Below are positions 27,116 through 36,210 of a stretch of DNA of 64,000 nucleotides, in pieces. The DNA comes from Actinomycetota bacterium. Lineage in GTDB: Bacteria > Actinomycetota > Actinomycetes > Nanopelagicales > Nanopelagicaceae. The stretch is taken from positions 23,958 to 87,957 of the forward strand of contig CANLHI010000002.1 of assembly GCA_947490845.1 (NCBI GenBank), in the 5' to 3' direction. Position 1 is the stretch's first letter; each line of letters opens with the position of its first letter. The position numbers were made by a program, and so were the translations under genes. The notes under the pieces are model-generated. The model had not been told where the DNA came from, did not search any database, and saw only the letters and a program-made list of their open reading frames with translations.

Positions 27116-28580
27116 TTCCCTGCTCTAAACCTTTTAGTACCTCTTGTGCGCGCACCTTTAACTCGGGCAGATCACTTAAGCGATTTAGACCAAATACTTG
27201 TTGGCTCATTCGGTGATTTTTAGCAAAGGTTTCTCTATGTCGATCTAGAAAATCCCAATACAAAGTTGTAAATGGACAGGCATCTGCGCCAACGCGCAGC
27301 TTGGGGTTATAGGCACAAGGTTTGCAATAGTCAGACATCCGCGAGATGTAAGCACCACCTGCGGCATATGGCTTAGTCATCATCTGACCACCATCTGCGT
27401 GAACACCCATGCCAATAACATTTGGAACCATTACCCATTCAGTGGCATCGATAAATACTTCGCGCATCCAATCTAGAAATTCTTGCGGATTGGTTCCGGT
27501 TACCAAAGCCAAATTAGATAAAACCATTAACCGGGGGATGTGATGCACCCAAGCCCGGTTTTGGATATCTGTGCCTATCTCTCTCATGCAGTTCATTTTG
27601 GTGGTGCTGGGATCTAAAAAAAGCGGCAGCAGTTTTCGGTTGGCACCCAATTGATTATTGCTTCGATACTCCGGCCCCAAAAACCAATACATCCCGTTTA
27701 CATATTCGCGCCAACCAATTACCTGACGAACAAATCCTTCGGCGGATTCGATTGGAACTTTGCCGGTTTCAAATGCCTTCATGGCTGCATCAATTACTTC
27801 ACTGGGATGAAGCAGGCCGTTGTTTAAGTAAGGAGAAAGCAGTGAATGGTGCAGCGCCCAGTTCTGCGTGGTCATCGCATCCTCTAGTGGCCCAAACTCG
27901 GCGAAATGGTTATCAATAAAGTTCTTTAACTGGGCAAGTGCGCCCTTGCGCGTTGTTGCCCAGGTATTTGTCGGCAGATGAGATAACTCAGCGGCCACTT
28001 CTTTATCAATCTCATCTCGCTTATGTTCTAGATATGCCGGGCCTTCATATTTCTTAGGCGGTGGCATGCGGTTATCTTTATCAAAGTTCCAAGACCCACC
28101 TATCGGATCCGTCTCGGCCATTAATACATTTAGGCGCAGCCGTTGTTTGCGATAGAAATTCTCCATTAAGTAAGACTTTTGCTCATCTGCCCAAAGTTTA
28201 AAAAGCTTGCGAGAAGTCAGAAAGAAATCATTTTCAACAAAAGTTACCTTGTGCTTTTTAAGCGCCTCGTATTGGCGAAAGGAACTTGGCTCTGCGCACA
28301 CTATCGGAAGCGCTCCGTGCTTCTTAGCGATTTCCTTTAGCCCATCAATTGTCGTCGCAGCTTTAATATATTCAACTTCAAAGCCTTCAACTTCTAAGGT
28401 TTGTGCAAAATGGCGGGCGCTAGAAATTAGAAAGAACAACCGCTCCTTGTGCCAATTGCGCCCTTTGGTGATGCGCGCACTTTCCACAAAAACAATCAGA
28501 TCTGATTTAGGGTCAGAGTCCTTTAGCGCCCCGTGCTTGCGATGTAGATGATCAAATGGGATATAGATAACGCGCTTCAT
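27108..28580 (-). CDS. FeS cryptochrome / photolyase-related protein
   Basis: Member of the prokaryotic FeS-BCP group (deoxyribodipyrimidine photolyase-related, PhrB-like), binding FAD and a 4Fe-4S cluster; homologues repair (6-4) photoproducts or sense light. It has the N-terminal Rossmann-like half, the FAD region ([54 protein letters not shown]) and C-terminal cluster cysteines in YCKPCAYNP and GADACPF, with a further Cys in [10 protein letters not shown]. 490 residues. The ATG overlaps the stop of the small DUF2256 gene upstream. Confidence 0.92.
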   Translation of the reverse strand: MKRVIYIPFDHLHRKHGALKDSDPKSDLIVFVESARITKGRNWHKERLFFLISSARHFAQTLEVEGFEVEYIKAATTIDGLKEIAKKHGALPIVCAEPSSFRQYEALKKHKVTFVENDFFLTSRKLFKLWADEQKSYLMENFYRKQRLRLNVLMAETDPIGGSWNFDKDNRMPPPKKYEGPAYLEHKRDEIDKEVAAELSHLPTNTWATTRKGALAQLKNFIDNHFAEFGPLEDAMTTQNWALHHSLLSPYLNNGLLHPSEVIDAAMKAFETGKVPIESAEGFVRQVIGWREYVNGMYWFLGPEYRSNNQLGANRKLLPLFLDPSTTKMNCMREIGTDIQNRAWVHHIPRLMVLSNLALVTGTNPQEFLDWMREVFIDATEWVMVPNVIGMGVHADGGQMMTKPYAAGGAYISRMSDYCKPCAYNPKLRVGADACPFTTLYWDFLDRHRETFAKNHRMSQQVFGLNRLSDLPELKVRAQEVLKGLEQGII

Positions 28581-28720
28581 TTATTCTCACGGCACCGATC
28601 ACTGCAGTACTTCACTTCAGACCAATTCTTGGCCCACTTCTTGCGCCACTCAAATTCCAGGCCACAGCGCACACAGACTTTTGGTGCAAAACCATTCTTG
28701 ACCTTTGCTGAGCGTGACAT
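28577..28720 (-). CDS. DUF2256 small zinc-finger-like protein
   Basis: Gene of 47 residues, too short for the ORF track. The translation starts [14 protein letters not shown] and carries two cysteine pairs, CVRC and CSDRC, with WRKKWAKNW between them, the DUF2256 pattern. Its TGA overlaps the photolyase-like ATG (ATGA), so the two are translationally coupled. DUF2256 genes are commonly found beside FeS-type photolyase/cryptochrome genes. The plus-strand ORF over the same bases (28548-28733) is a shadow. Confidence 0.85.
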   Translation of the reverse strand: MSRSAKVKNGFAPKVCVRCGLEFEWRKKWAKNWSEVKYCSDRCRENK

Positions 28721-28843
28721 TGGGCAATGGTAGGTCAGCGCCCTCGAAGATGGGCTTTATGAAATAGGCGTAATGTTCAAACGGGCTTTTCTTGCCGCGT
28801 CCTATAAGATTCGAGCTTATCAATAAGAGAAAAGAGAGATGTC

Positions 28844-28993
28844 ATGGGCGCTTGCTCCTGCGGTTACACCAGAGATGAAGAGAAGAATTGCGATGGAACA
28901 CATAAGGTCGTAAAGGCTGTAAAGGCTGAATTGGCTGAAAAGCTCGAAGCCAACGGTTTTCCACACGCTTCCGAATACGTAAAGAACAACTAA
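28844..28993 (+). CDS. CDGSH-like iron-sulfur small protein (49 aa)
   Basis: Short gene not in the ORF track. ATG 28844 is preceded by AGAGAGA at suitable spacing and the frame gives MGACSCGYTRDEEKNCDGTH followed by a Lys/Glu-rich helix ending ASEYVKNN. The CxC...CDGTH arrangement is that of the CDGSH [2Fe-2S] ligand set (3 Cys, 1 His), with one extra residue and without the usual Pro. The cluster binding is inferred. TATAAG at about 28803 could be the -10 box. Single gene between divergent neighbours. Confidence 0.65.
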   Translation: MGACSCGYTRDEEKNCDGTHKVVKAVKAELAEKLEANGFPHASEYVKNN

Positions 28994-29096
28994 ACCCGGT
29001 ATTTGTCCATTATTTCTCGATTGGACATGCAAAGTTCAGGGTTCAGGCTTAACATTTGGCAACTCGTAAGAAATTCACAGACCAAGGGGAGTAATC

Positions 29097-29471
29097 ATGG
29101 ATGAAAAAGGTTTATTAGAGCTTTGGAACACAAAGCGCACACAGATTATCAATGCTCAAATCGCGCCAACACTTTTGCTAATCGGAGTTTTTGTATTAGC
29201 AGCATTCGGCAAATTTGAGAGCGCATCAGATGGCGCCAAGTACCTAACTGTTGGCGTTGCCGCAGCCACCGGAATCCTGGCAATAATTTCTCAATACGCA
29301 GCCGTTCGTGAGGCTGAAGCCCTGCTTGTAGATTTGAAGAAGATTCAAAAGCCATCTGCACTTGCAACTAAAATTGCAGAATCACGTAGTCTGTTATCAC
29401 TTTCAGCTATTGCAATGGTTGGTCTAGGCACTGGCGTATTCGCTCTAGTTGTATGGGCAGTACTGGGTTAA
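29097..29471 (+). CDS. Hypothetical membrane protein, three helices
   Basis: 124 residues, no family recognised. A short N-terminal helix (MDEKGLLELWNTKR), then hydrophobic segments at about 22-37, 47-66 and 98-122, with a charged coiled stretch (AVREAEALLVDLKKIQ) between the second and third. A strong SD (AGGGGAGTAATC) precedes ATG. A second small membrane-protein ORF follows within 5 bases. Confidence 0.7.
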   Translation: MDEKGLLELWNTKRTQIINAQIAPTLLLIGVFVLAAFGKFESASDGAKYLTVGVAAATGILAIISQYAAVREAEALLVDLKKIQKPSALATKIAESRSLLSLSAIAMVGLGTGVFALVVWAVLG

Positions 29472-29475
29472 TTCT

Positions 29476-29598
29476 TTGGATAAATTTCTGATTCTGGCAG
29501 CCTTCATCGTCTTTCTTTCAGTGGCGTTGATTGTCTATGACCGACCTGCAAAAAAGAAGCAGAAAATTACCGGCCGCGGTGGAGACTTCGAGTCCTAA
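29476..29598 (+). CDS. Small single-pass membrane protein (40 aa)
   Basis: Not in the ORF track. TTG start 4 bases after the preceding stop; translation MDKFLILAAFIVFLSVALIV is one transmembrane helix followed by a basic tail (YDRPAKKKQK) ending GRGGDFES. Hydrophobic helix plus positive-inside tail and close spacing support translation, but there is no clear SD and no family match. Confidence 0.5.
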   Translation: MDKFLILAAFIVFLSVALIVYDRPAKKKQKITGRGGDFES

Positions 29599-29636
29599 CT
29601 ATTTAAGAATTAACGCAAGGCGGGCGCCTGCAATGA

Positions 29637-30398
29637 TCAGTAAGTAGCGCGCCCACCTGATAAGTCAAAGACGAATCCAGTTGTGAAGGATGCGGCTGGA
29701 GACACGACGAAAGCCACTAGATCTCCAACTTCATGTGGCTCTCCGATGCGTCCCATAGGTATGCGAGAAATCATGTATTCCAGTACCTGCGGTGAAGTGT
29801 TGTCATTAATTGGTGATCTCACAACGGCGGGTGCAATCGTATTAATTGTCACTCCCTTGCTGGCTACTTCCTTTGCACTGGATTTCACGTGGCCAATAAG
29901 TGCGGCCTTAGTTGATGAATAAGGTCCCATGTTGGGGTTACCTTCTTTTCCTGCAATCGATGCAATATGCATGATTCGGCCATAGCCGCTCTTTAGCATG
30001 TGAGGCATAACTGCGCTCTGCAAGCTAAGAGCGCTATAAAAGTTAATCTCGAATATTTTTCGATAATCATCGAGGGAGAGTTCGTGACTTGGAACTCCCG
30101 TTGAGCCAGTGACACCTACTGAATTAACTAGAATTTCAATTTTTTTGTGCGCAGCCAAGATTCCAGCGATGGTTTTTTTCACTTCATCAGAACTTGTGGC
30201 ATCTAGGTAAATACCTTCAGCTTGCCCACCGTCAGCTTTAATCTCATTAGCAATTAATTTGGCGCGGTCGAGGTCCTTATCAAGTATCACAACATGAGCA
30301 CCATTAGCAGCAATGGATTTAGCACATGCTGCACCTATGCCACTTGCACCACCGGCTACAACGGCGGTCTGTCCCTCTAACGAAGTCTTGAGTTTCAA
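29637..30398 (-). CDS. SDR oxidoreductase at the edge of the sugar-oxidation cluster
   Basis: Classical SDR of 253 residues: AGGASGIGAACAKS (cofactor site), NSVGVTG, the active-site Ser in HIASIAG, YSSTKAAL and the C-terminal FVFDLSGG. It is divergent from the MFS-SDR-dehydratase operon. Homologues in non-phosphorylative L-rhamnose/L-fucose pathways oxidise either the sugar at C1 or 2-keto-3-deoxy-L-rhamnonate/fuconate at C4. Which role applies cannot be told from the sequence; general 3-oxoacyl reductase-like activity is an alternative. Confidence 0.85.
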   Translation of the reverse strand: MKLKTSLEGQTAVVAGGASGIGAACAKSIAANGAHVVILDKDLDRAKLIANEIKADGGQAEGIYLDATSSDEVKKTIAGILAAHKKIEILVNSVGVTGSTGVPSHELSLDDYRKIFEINFYSALSLQSAVMPHMLKSGYGRIMHIASIAGKEGNPNMGPYSSTKAALIGHVKSSAKEVASKGVTINTIAPAVVRSPINDNTSPQVLEYMISRIPMGRIGEPHEVGDLVAFVVSPAASFTTGFVFDLSGGRATY

Positions 30399-30489
30399 TG
30401 TTCACCTATCTGAACTGTTCTGTGAATAATCACCTTGCGTCTTTATAGTAGTGACAGTGATCAGCAATGAGTAGATAGTGTATAGCCTG

Positions 30490-30505
30490 AATAATTTAAA
30501 TTATT
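30490..30505. promoter_or_regulatory. AT-rich perfect palindrome at the MFS start
   Basis: AATAATTTAAATTATT is a perfect 16-bp palindrome ending 3 bases before the ATG at 30509, in the 110-bp divergent region between an SDR and the MFS gene. It occupies the place where an SD should be, so it may be an operator or a -10 region for a leaderless transcript. Confidence 0.45.
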
Positions 30506-30508
30506 TAC

Positions 30509-31756
30509 ATGGGCGGACAAATGAGTTTTAGCGAGGCTAGTGAGCGCAGCCACAAATTAATGCGCAGGCAAGCACTATGGGGTGGCGCAGCCAACGGCGC
30601 GTTGGTCATCTTCGCAATTCCATATTTATTGCGCCTGGATGCATCGATTACTTTGGTAAGTATTTATGTTGCTCTCACATCTTTAGGACCGCTCATTATT
30701 GGCCCCCTAGCAATTGCTCATTTGCGAAGCTCGGATCAACGCCGCAATTGGATGCTGGCTTGCGGCGTGATCTCACGTATTTTTTTCATACTGCCGGCAT
30801 CTGCCCTGCTCTTTAGCAGCTACCGCGCCGAGATCGCAATCGCCATATTCTGTATCGGCGCCTTACCAACCATTGTCTTTGGAGCGCTCTGGGCACCAAC
30901 TCCAGGAATTGTCTTGGATCAAGAACATCAACCCAGAGTTATAAATGCACGAACTCGGATTGCAAGCGGGGGAATGCTCTGTGCAAATGCCGTGGTCGGT
31001 GTTGGAATGATTTTTCTCCCCTTTCCCTATAACTACATTCTTGTTTTCTTCTTATCAGGGGCTCTCGGGTTTGTTGAGATTTTTGTGATCTCACAAATTG
31101 ATATTCCCACGCGTGAAGAATCGGATGTTGAAACCTTCAAGGAGAGTTTTGAAATAAAGAAGATTTTGCAGGAGCATCAGTTCATTACATTCTTAATCGG
31201 AATGTCTCTGATCGTGACCGCCTCCTCCATTGCCGGGCCACTTCAGGCTGTGTATTTCATCGAGGAGCGCGGTTTATCAGATCGTTGGATGGGTGTGTGG
31301 GCCATGATGCTCTCACTCGGCGTAGTACTTGGTTCGACGATGTGGAAACGTGTACAAGAAAAAGTCGGAACATATGCGATTTTGTCATGGACTATGCCAC
31401 TAGCAGCCTTCTATTTCCTCTTCATCGTGATTTCTCCCAATAAAGAGTTTATTCTTATCGCCACAATGTTTGCTGGTGCGATGAATGCCGGAGTAGAAGT
31501 AGGCGCATGGACTGGCCTCTATAGATTTGGTAGCGAAGCGCGACGTTCGATGTTGATAAATATCTACATAGGGTTTGCACTCGGAATCCCATTTGTTGCA
31601 GCCCTATTCATTCCAGCAATTACCAATAGGTTCACACTGACGGAAATCTTTGTAGTTTCCTTCGCAATTCGCTTCCTTGCAGGTCTTTATTTCAGCATCC
31701 CACGCGTTTATGATCTGCTTAAGGATGAAGTACTTACAAATGAGACGAGTAAATAG
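30509..31756 (+). CDS. MFS transporter
   Basis: Integral membrane carrier of 415 residues with 11-12 hydrophobic segments and an MFS-like loop (SDRWMGVWAMMLSLGVVLGS). First gene of the operon MFS-SDR-dehydratase; the SDR start follows the stop directly. It probably imports the sugar or acid degraded by the neighbours; export cannot be excluded. Two starts are possible: ATG 30509 has no SD and abuts a palindrome, and ATG 30521 has only a weak GGGCGG. Confidence 0.82.
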   Translation: MGGQMSFSEASERSHKLMRRQALWGGAANGALVIFAIPYLLRLDASITLVSIYVALTSLGPLIIGPLAIAHLRSSDQRRNWMLACGVISRIFFILPASALLFSSYRAEIAIAIFCIGALPTIVFGALWAPTPGIVLDQEHQPRVINARTRIASGGMLCANAVVGVGMIFLPFPYNYILVFFLSGALGFVEIFVISQIDIPTREESDVETFKESFEIKKILQEHQFITFLIGMSLIVTASSIAGPLQAVYFIEERGLSDRWMGVWAMMLSLGVVLGSTMWKRVQEKVGTYAILSWTMPLAAFYFLFIVISPNKEFILIATMFAGAMNAGVEVGAWTGLYRFGSEARRSMLINIYIGFALGIPFVAALFIPAITNRFTLTEIFVVSFAIRFLAGLYFSIPRVYDLLKDEVLTNETSK

Positions 31757-32542
31757 GTGACACAAACATTCGCTAGTGGCGCACTTGCTGGACGGATCGT
31801 AGTTATTACTGGAGGCGGCCGGGGGATTGGAAGTGGCATATCAACAGTTGTCTCATCCGCTGGCGGAACAGTTGTCATCATTTATCCCAATGCCGGCGAA
31901 AAAGTTCATGCCGATAAAAAAATTGCCGAGATCGAGAAAAGCGGCGGCAAAGCTTTTGCCTATTGTTGCGATGTTGGTATACAAAGTGAATGCGAAAGCG
32001 TAATCGCCCAAATTATTAAGGATCAGGGTCGCGTCGATGCGCTAGTTAACAATGCTGGCATCTGTGATTTCACCGAATTTGAAAATATCACACCTGCTAT
32101 CTGGGATCGCCATCTGGCTGTAAACCTTTCCGGACCTTTCTACCTAACCCAAGCCGTTGTTAAAGATATGAAGCCACGCAAAAAGGGCGCGATCGTAAAC
32201 ATCAGTACCGTTTCTGCTTACCGTGGCGGTGACCGTCAAGTGCATTACATTTCTAGTAAAGGCGGATTAAGTTCGCTAACCACCTCATTGGCACATGAGA
32301 TTTCCTCAACAGGTATCCGAGTCAATGCAATTCTCTGCGGCGGCGTTGCCACCGATATAAATATTCAGCAACGCGCTGATCACGAAAAGGCCGGAGGTAA
32401 GCCATTTCAAGAACGCCCTGGCGTTCGATCTCTTGGCAAGCCAGAAGATCTCGGCAGCGCCGTGGTATTTCTTATTTCAGATGCAAGTGAATGGGTAACA
32501 GGATCTCTGGTGGCCGTAGATGGCGGCGCCTTAATCAGCTAA
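31757..32542 (+). CDS. SDR sugar / keto-deoxy-acid dehydrogenase candidate
   Basis: Classical SDR of 261 residues with TGGGRGIGSGIS, NNAGICDF, active-site Ser in NISTVSA, YISSKGGL and a C-terminal GSLVAVDGG. GTG start immediately after the MFS stop, and 12 bases before the rhamnonate-dehydratase-like gene, so all three are co-transcribed. By pathway logic it is the L-rhamnose/L-fucose 1-dehydrogenase or the 2-keto-3-deoxy-acid 4-dehydrogenase. This is inferred from neighbours. Confidence 0.87.
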   Translation: MTQTFASGALAGRIVVITGGGRGIGSGISTVVSSAGGTVVIIYPNAGEKVHADKKIAEIEKSGGKAFAYCCDVGIQSECESVIAQIIKDQGRVDALVNNAGICDFTEFENITPAIWDRHLAVNLSGPFYLTQAVVKDMKPRKKGAIVNISTVSAYRGGDRQVHYISSKGGLSSLTTSLAHEISSTGIRVNAILCGGVATDINIQQRADHEKAGGKPFQERPGVRSLGKPEDLGSAVVFLISDASEWVTGSLVAVDGGALIS

Positions 32543-32554
32543 AAAGGGGAAGCA

Positions 32555-33751
32555 ATGAAGATCGCAGATATCAAGGTTTACTTAACTGGTCCAAATAAAA
32601 ATGGTGAACCACAAGCACTTGTTGGTTATGGCAGAGGTTCAAGTTGGCTCTCCCGTACTGAAATTGCTAACCCGATGTCGATCCACCCAGAGTTTCGTCC
32701 ATATCGCGAATTGTGGCTCGGCATGCCAGGACGCACAATCGTTCAAGTTATCGCCGAAGATGGAAGTTATGGTCTTGGGGAAAGTGCTGGCGGTCGCGCT
32801 TCAGCAGAAATCATCGCGCAACATTTTAAGAAACTTCTTGTTGGTCGCCAAACTCATGAAGTAGAGCGCAACTGGGACATCATGTGGCGAGCATCAATGC
32901 CATATGGACGTAAAGGCTCACCAGTGATGGCAATTTCTGCCGTCGATTATGCGCTCTGGGATCTTTTAGCAAAGACTCGCAAAGAACCACTTTATGTCTC
33001 ACTCGGTGGCGCTGCTAAAGACACTGTGCAGTGTTATCTAACTGGTAACAACATTGCAGAGACAAAAGATCACGGCTTTATGGGACATAAACTTGCTATG
33101 CCTTACGGACCAGGATCTGGTCGCCAGGGCATGAATGGCAACGTCGAGCTAGTTAAACAAACTCGCGAGATGATTGGCTGGGATGTTGAGATCATGCTCG
33201 ATTGCTATATGGCCTGGGATGTTGAATACACCATTCGCATGGCGGCGCTGCTAGAACCGTATCGCCTAAAGTGGATTGAAGAAGTTCTGCCACCAGATGA
33301 CTATGAGGGCTACAGCATTCTTAATAAGAAGATCACATCAACTGCGATTGCAACCGGTGAGCACGAATACTCTCGCTATGGCTTCCAACAGTTACTTGAT
33401 GTGCGCGGTTGTGAAATCCTGCAACCTGACGTGCAATGGTGTGGTGGGCTAACTGAGACCAAGAAGATTTGCGCACTTGCATCCACTAAGGCGATTCCAG
33501 TTATTCCTCATGGTGGTGGGCTTCGTCCATGGGATCTTGCACTGATCTTTGCTGAAGTTGGTATTCCTTACGCTGAGTACTTCATCTTTGGTGAGTTTAA
33601 TCAACCAAACCCAGACCCAATCTTTACCGGAATTCACCATCCAATTGATGGTTGGTTCACTCCACCACCAGGGATCGGCGCCGGAATTGATTTCACAGCC
33701 GATGCCCATGACTATCTCTATGAGATAACTGGGGAATTGCCAAAGAACTAA
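32555..33751 (+). CDS. L-rhamnonate dehydratase-like enolase superfamily enzyme
   Basis: Enolase-superfamily dehydratase of 398 residues that would convert a 6-deoxyhexonate to its 2-keto-3-deoxy acid. It aligns by eye with E. coli RhmD/YfaW: LDCYMAWDVEYT (metal Asp), KWIEEVLPPDDYEGY (metal Glu), ATGEHEYSRYG (third ligand), ILQPDVQWCGGLT and the catalytic IPHGGG. Good SD (AAAAGGGG). It closes the MFS-SDR operon and converges on the IclR gene. L-rhamnonate is the best guess; L-fuconate or L-lyxonate are possible. Confidence 0.85.
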   Translation: MKIADIKVYLTGPNKNGEPQALVGYGRGSSWLSRTEIANPMSIHPEFRPYRELWLGMPGRTIVQVIAEDGSYGLGESAGGRASAEIIAQHFKKLLVGRQTHEVERNWDIMWRASMPYGRKGSPVMAISAVDYALWDLLAKTRKEPLYVSLGGAAKDTVQCYLTGNNIAETKDHGFMGHKLAMPYGPGSGRQGMNGNVELVKQTREMIGWDVEIMLDCYMAWDVEYTIRMAALLEPYRLKWIEEVLPPDDYEGYSILNKKITSTAIATGEHEYSRYGFQQLLDVRGCEILQPDVQWCGGLTETKKICALASTKAIPVIPHGGGLRPWDLALIFAEVGIPYAEYFIFGEFNQPNPDPIFTGIHHPIDGWFTPPPGIGAGIDFTADAHDYLYEITGELPKN

Positions 33752-33767
33752 CTAGTTCGCGCGAAGG

Positions 33768-34541
33768 TCAGTTGGAACTTTTAGTTTTTTTCGTGGTGTA
33801 GCGAACATTCTGCGAAACAATTGAGGTTGCCTCAGTGAGTAACTGCAGAACCTTGTCACGCCGTTCTGTCGAAGCTGGCAGGCCCGGCATCGAAATGCTA
33901 ATTGCGCCGAGCGTGCTGTTCTGGATATCTCTAATTGGCATCGCGTAACAGTAGATTCCTTTGGAATACTCTTCTTGATCTTCGGCATAGCCTTTGACGC
34001 GGATCTCATCTAAATTCTTATGCAATTTATTTATAGATGTGATGGTCTTGGGAGTAAATTGTTGGAAAACTATTTCAGAAAATAGATCTGAGACCTCATC
34101 ATTGGACATAGTAGACAAGATTGCTTTGCCGATTCCCGTTGCATAAGCAGGAAGTCGCGTTCCCATTATTGATTCCAACCTAATATCTTTGCGAAATTGC
34201 ATCTTGCTTAGGTAAACAACTTCAGTACCATCAAGCGTTGCTAAGTGGACGCTCTCTTTTAGCTCTTCGCCAATTGATTTCATTATGGGGCGTGCGTACT
34301 GAATCAGAGCAGAATTGCGAACCGCCGCTTGCCCAATTTCAAAAACTCGAATACCTAGGTTGTAGACATTTCCTTGTTGTTGCAGGTAATGCTCCTGGCT
34401 CATTGAATGTAAAAGCTCGTGAGTGCTGCTCTTTGGAATACCGAGCATCAGGCTGACCTTAGAAATAGTTAGACCGCTGGGATTTTCCATCATTAACGTG
34501 AGAATCTGCATAACGCGTTTTGCAGATTTAACTTCCTCCAT
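33768..34541 (-). CDS. IclR-family transcriptional regulator
   Basis: 257 residues: N-terminal winged helix (VMQILTLMMENPSGLTISKV; LGIPKSSTHELLHSM) and a C-terminal effector-binding domain (LPAYATGIGKAILS; CYAMPIRDIQNSTLGAISISMPG). GGAGGAG lies upstream of ATG. It is divergent from the first RhaM-like gene and sits in the middle of the sugar-catabolic region, so it most likely controls it in response to a sugar acid or pathway intermediate. Candidate operators with TCCGC/GCGGA arms occur at 34600 and 36562. Confidence 0.92.
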   Translation of the reverse strand: MEEVKSAKRVMQILTLMMENPSGLTISKVSLMLGIPKSSTHELLHSMSQEHYLQQQGNVYNLGIRVFEIGQAAVRNSALIQYARPIMKSIGEELKESVHLATLDGTEVVYLSKMQFRKDIRLESIMGTRLPAYATGIGKAILSTMSNDEVSDLFSEIVFQQFTPKTITSINKLHKNLDEIRVKGYAEDQEEYSKGIYCYAMPIRDIQNSTLGAISISMPGLPASTERRDKVLQLLTEATSIVSQNVRYTTKKTKSSN

Positions 34542-34599
34542 TTGAAAACTCCTCCATCTCTCTATGGTGCACTAGGGATATCCTGATACTCTAATAAGG

Positions 34600-34615
34600 T
34601 CCGCAGCTTTGCGGA
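34600..34615. promoter_or_regulatory. Candidate IclR operator in the iclR/rhaM divergent region
   Basis: TCCGCAGCTTTGCGGA: 6-bp arms TCCGCA/TGCGGA around GCTT, a perfect dyad. It lies between the IclR start (34541) and the RhaM-like ATG (34668) and shares TCCGC...GCGGA arms with the 36562 palindrome. IclR proteins commonly bind such sites, including their own promoter; the link is inferred. Confidence 0.6.
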
Positions 34616-34667
34616 AGGGAAAATTGAAAAAAAGTTCAAATGTCTCCAATTTGAGAGGAAGCCAATA

Positions 34668-34985
34668 ATGGAGCGAAGAGCCTTCTTTATCTACATATAC
34701 CCAGGCAAAGAGGCCGAGTATGACACTCGCCATGATGAGATCTGGCCTGAGATGGAGCGGGCACTTACCGCATCCGGTTTTACGAACTACTCACTTTTCC
34801 GCTCCGGCACAACGATTCTTGGCTATGTCGAGTGCGTCCCAACGATTGCTGAAGCAAATCTTGCAATGGGAAAAACTGACGTTGTGAAAAAATGGAATGA
34901 GCATATGAGCGATGTCATTGACATGGTCAAGATGCAAAGCGCGCCAGTGCTAGAAGAAGTCTGGCACCTTAACGAAAATCGTTAG
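34668..34985 (+). CDS. L-rhamnose mutarotase (RhaM) family protein
   Basis: Small dimeric sugar mutarotase interconverting alpha and beta anomers of a 6-deoxysugar. 105 residues, close to E. coli RhaM: RHDEIWPEM matches RHNPIWPEL, NYSLF matches NYAIY, and Tyr18 and His22 align with the RhaM active-site residues. The SD GAGAGGAAG precedes ATG. Divergent from the IclR gene; the SGNH esterase converges on it with a 4-base overlap. This is the most direct evidence that the substrate is a rhamnose- or fucose-like sugar. Confidence 0.87.
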   Translation: MERRAFFIYIYPGKEAEYDTRHDEIWPEMERALTASGFTNYSLFRSGTTILGYVECVPTIAEANLAMGKTDVVKKWNEHMSDVIDMVKMQSAPVLEEVWHLNENR

Positions 34986-36112
34986 TTAGCCATCTCCGGG
35001 CTTAAATTGGCAAAGCGCTCGCCCATTCTTTGATATCCCGCATCATTGGGATGCAATTTATCGGGCAGGTCTGCAACATCTGTTTCGTTAAATAACTTCA
35101 AGCCATCTAGGTATGTCAGATTTGCATCTTTGCGTATAGCAATTCCTTCTTGAAGGATCACACGAATTCGTTTGAGATATAACGCGCCTGTGGAAGTTTC
35201 AGTAGTACGCGCCTCTGATGTCAGCCCAGTTTCGCGAAGCAGAGTTGGACCCGTGACATCTTCATGGAATGGGCACCAGATCGGTGAAATGATTTTAATT
35301 GGTGTCCTTGGATGCCCTTGCCGAAGAATATCTAGGAAGTTATGAAATGCCGGAACAAATGCTCGCTCGCGCATAGCATCGGCGTTAACCACATTTATAC
35401 CAAGTTTAAGCGTTATGTAATCTGCTGGAAGTTGCGCAATAGTGCGGGCGACAAAGCCATCTAGAAAACATTGTCCAGCCAAACCTAAGTTATAGAGATC
35501 GAGATTGAGTCGATGACTGGCATTTACTGCCCAGATACTCGAAGGCACCTCACCTCCTTGGCTAATTGAACTTCCGTAGTGAATCCATTTCTTCTTCTCT
35601 ACTGGAGCAGGTGGCAAGATTTCTGCATCAGCGCTAATACTCTCAATGGCTGAGCTGGCGGATGCGGGTAGCCAGATTTCAACATCTTTTTCACCGGCAG
35701 GAAGGCCGCTAAATACCAAAGTATCAACGGCGCCCTGATTAACTTCTTCAGAACCCACGTTGGGGCTATTGAGGACAATCTGAATAAAGTTTCCGCCGTT
35801 GATTCCTTGGGTCTGGTGGAATTGACCATTAATGCGCAATTCATATTGTGATGGTTGCGGATCACCATGAAGACCGACCACATAAATTCGCGTCATAAGA
35901 ACTTTCATTTCAACTGTCGTTGCGGTGCTACGAAAACGCAGTCGCACACCAGAACCCACCTGCGCCATTCGCAGAATTCCGATATCTGACATTTGTGCGC
36001 GAGTCCATCTCGGCAAGCGCACTGGTGTATATCGCCCGGCTTTATCGAGATCGTGATCTAGTGCGCCGCGGACTTCGATGACATCGTTCGGGAATGTGAA
36101 TTTATTTGACAT
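34982..36112 (-). CDS. SGNH/GDSL-type esterase with an SsfX3-like N-terminal domain
   Basis: 376 residues: an N-terminal beta-rich domain (about 1-165, LRFRSTATTVEMKVLM) followed by an SGNH hydrolase domain. The catalytic Ser is in IHYGSSISQGGE (block I), GLAGQC is block II, LKLGINVVNADAM is block III, and the His pair is in LPDKLHPNDAG (block V). It has no signal peptide, so it acts in the cytoplasm. Placed between two mutarotase genes and opposite them, it may remove acyl groups (acetyl) from imported sugars. Confidence 0.83.
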   Translation of the reverse strand: MSNKFTFPNDVIEVRGALDHDLDKAGRYTPVRLPRWTRAQMSDIGILRMAQVGSGVRLRFRSTATTVEMKVLMTRIYVVGLHGDPQPSQYELRINGQFHQTQGINGGNFIQIVLNSPNVGSEEVNQGAVDTLVFSGLPAGEKDVEIWLPASASSAIESISADAEILPPAPVEKKKWIHYGSSISQGGEVPSSIWAVNASHRLNLDLYNLGLAGQCFLDGFVARTIAQLPADYITLKLGINVVNADAMRERAFVPAFHNFLDILRQGHPRTPIKIISPIWCPFHEDVTGPTLLRETGLTSEARTTETSTGALYLKRIRVILQEGIAIRKDANLTYLDGLKLFNETDVADLPDKLHPNDAGYQRMGERFANLSPEMAN

Positions 36113-36210
36113 GAAGAAATAGTAAGACCATTGCTCAATTGTGGAAAGGTGCGATAGCGTAAAAGCGCAATCTATATATAGTGCAAAATTGAATTAAGGG
36201 AGAGCCTTCA

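Noticed and set aside
28548-28733. Plus-strand 61-residue ORF
   Set aside because: Antisense to the DUF2256 gene, whose cysteine pattern and overlap with the photolyase start are convincing.
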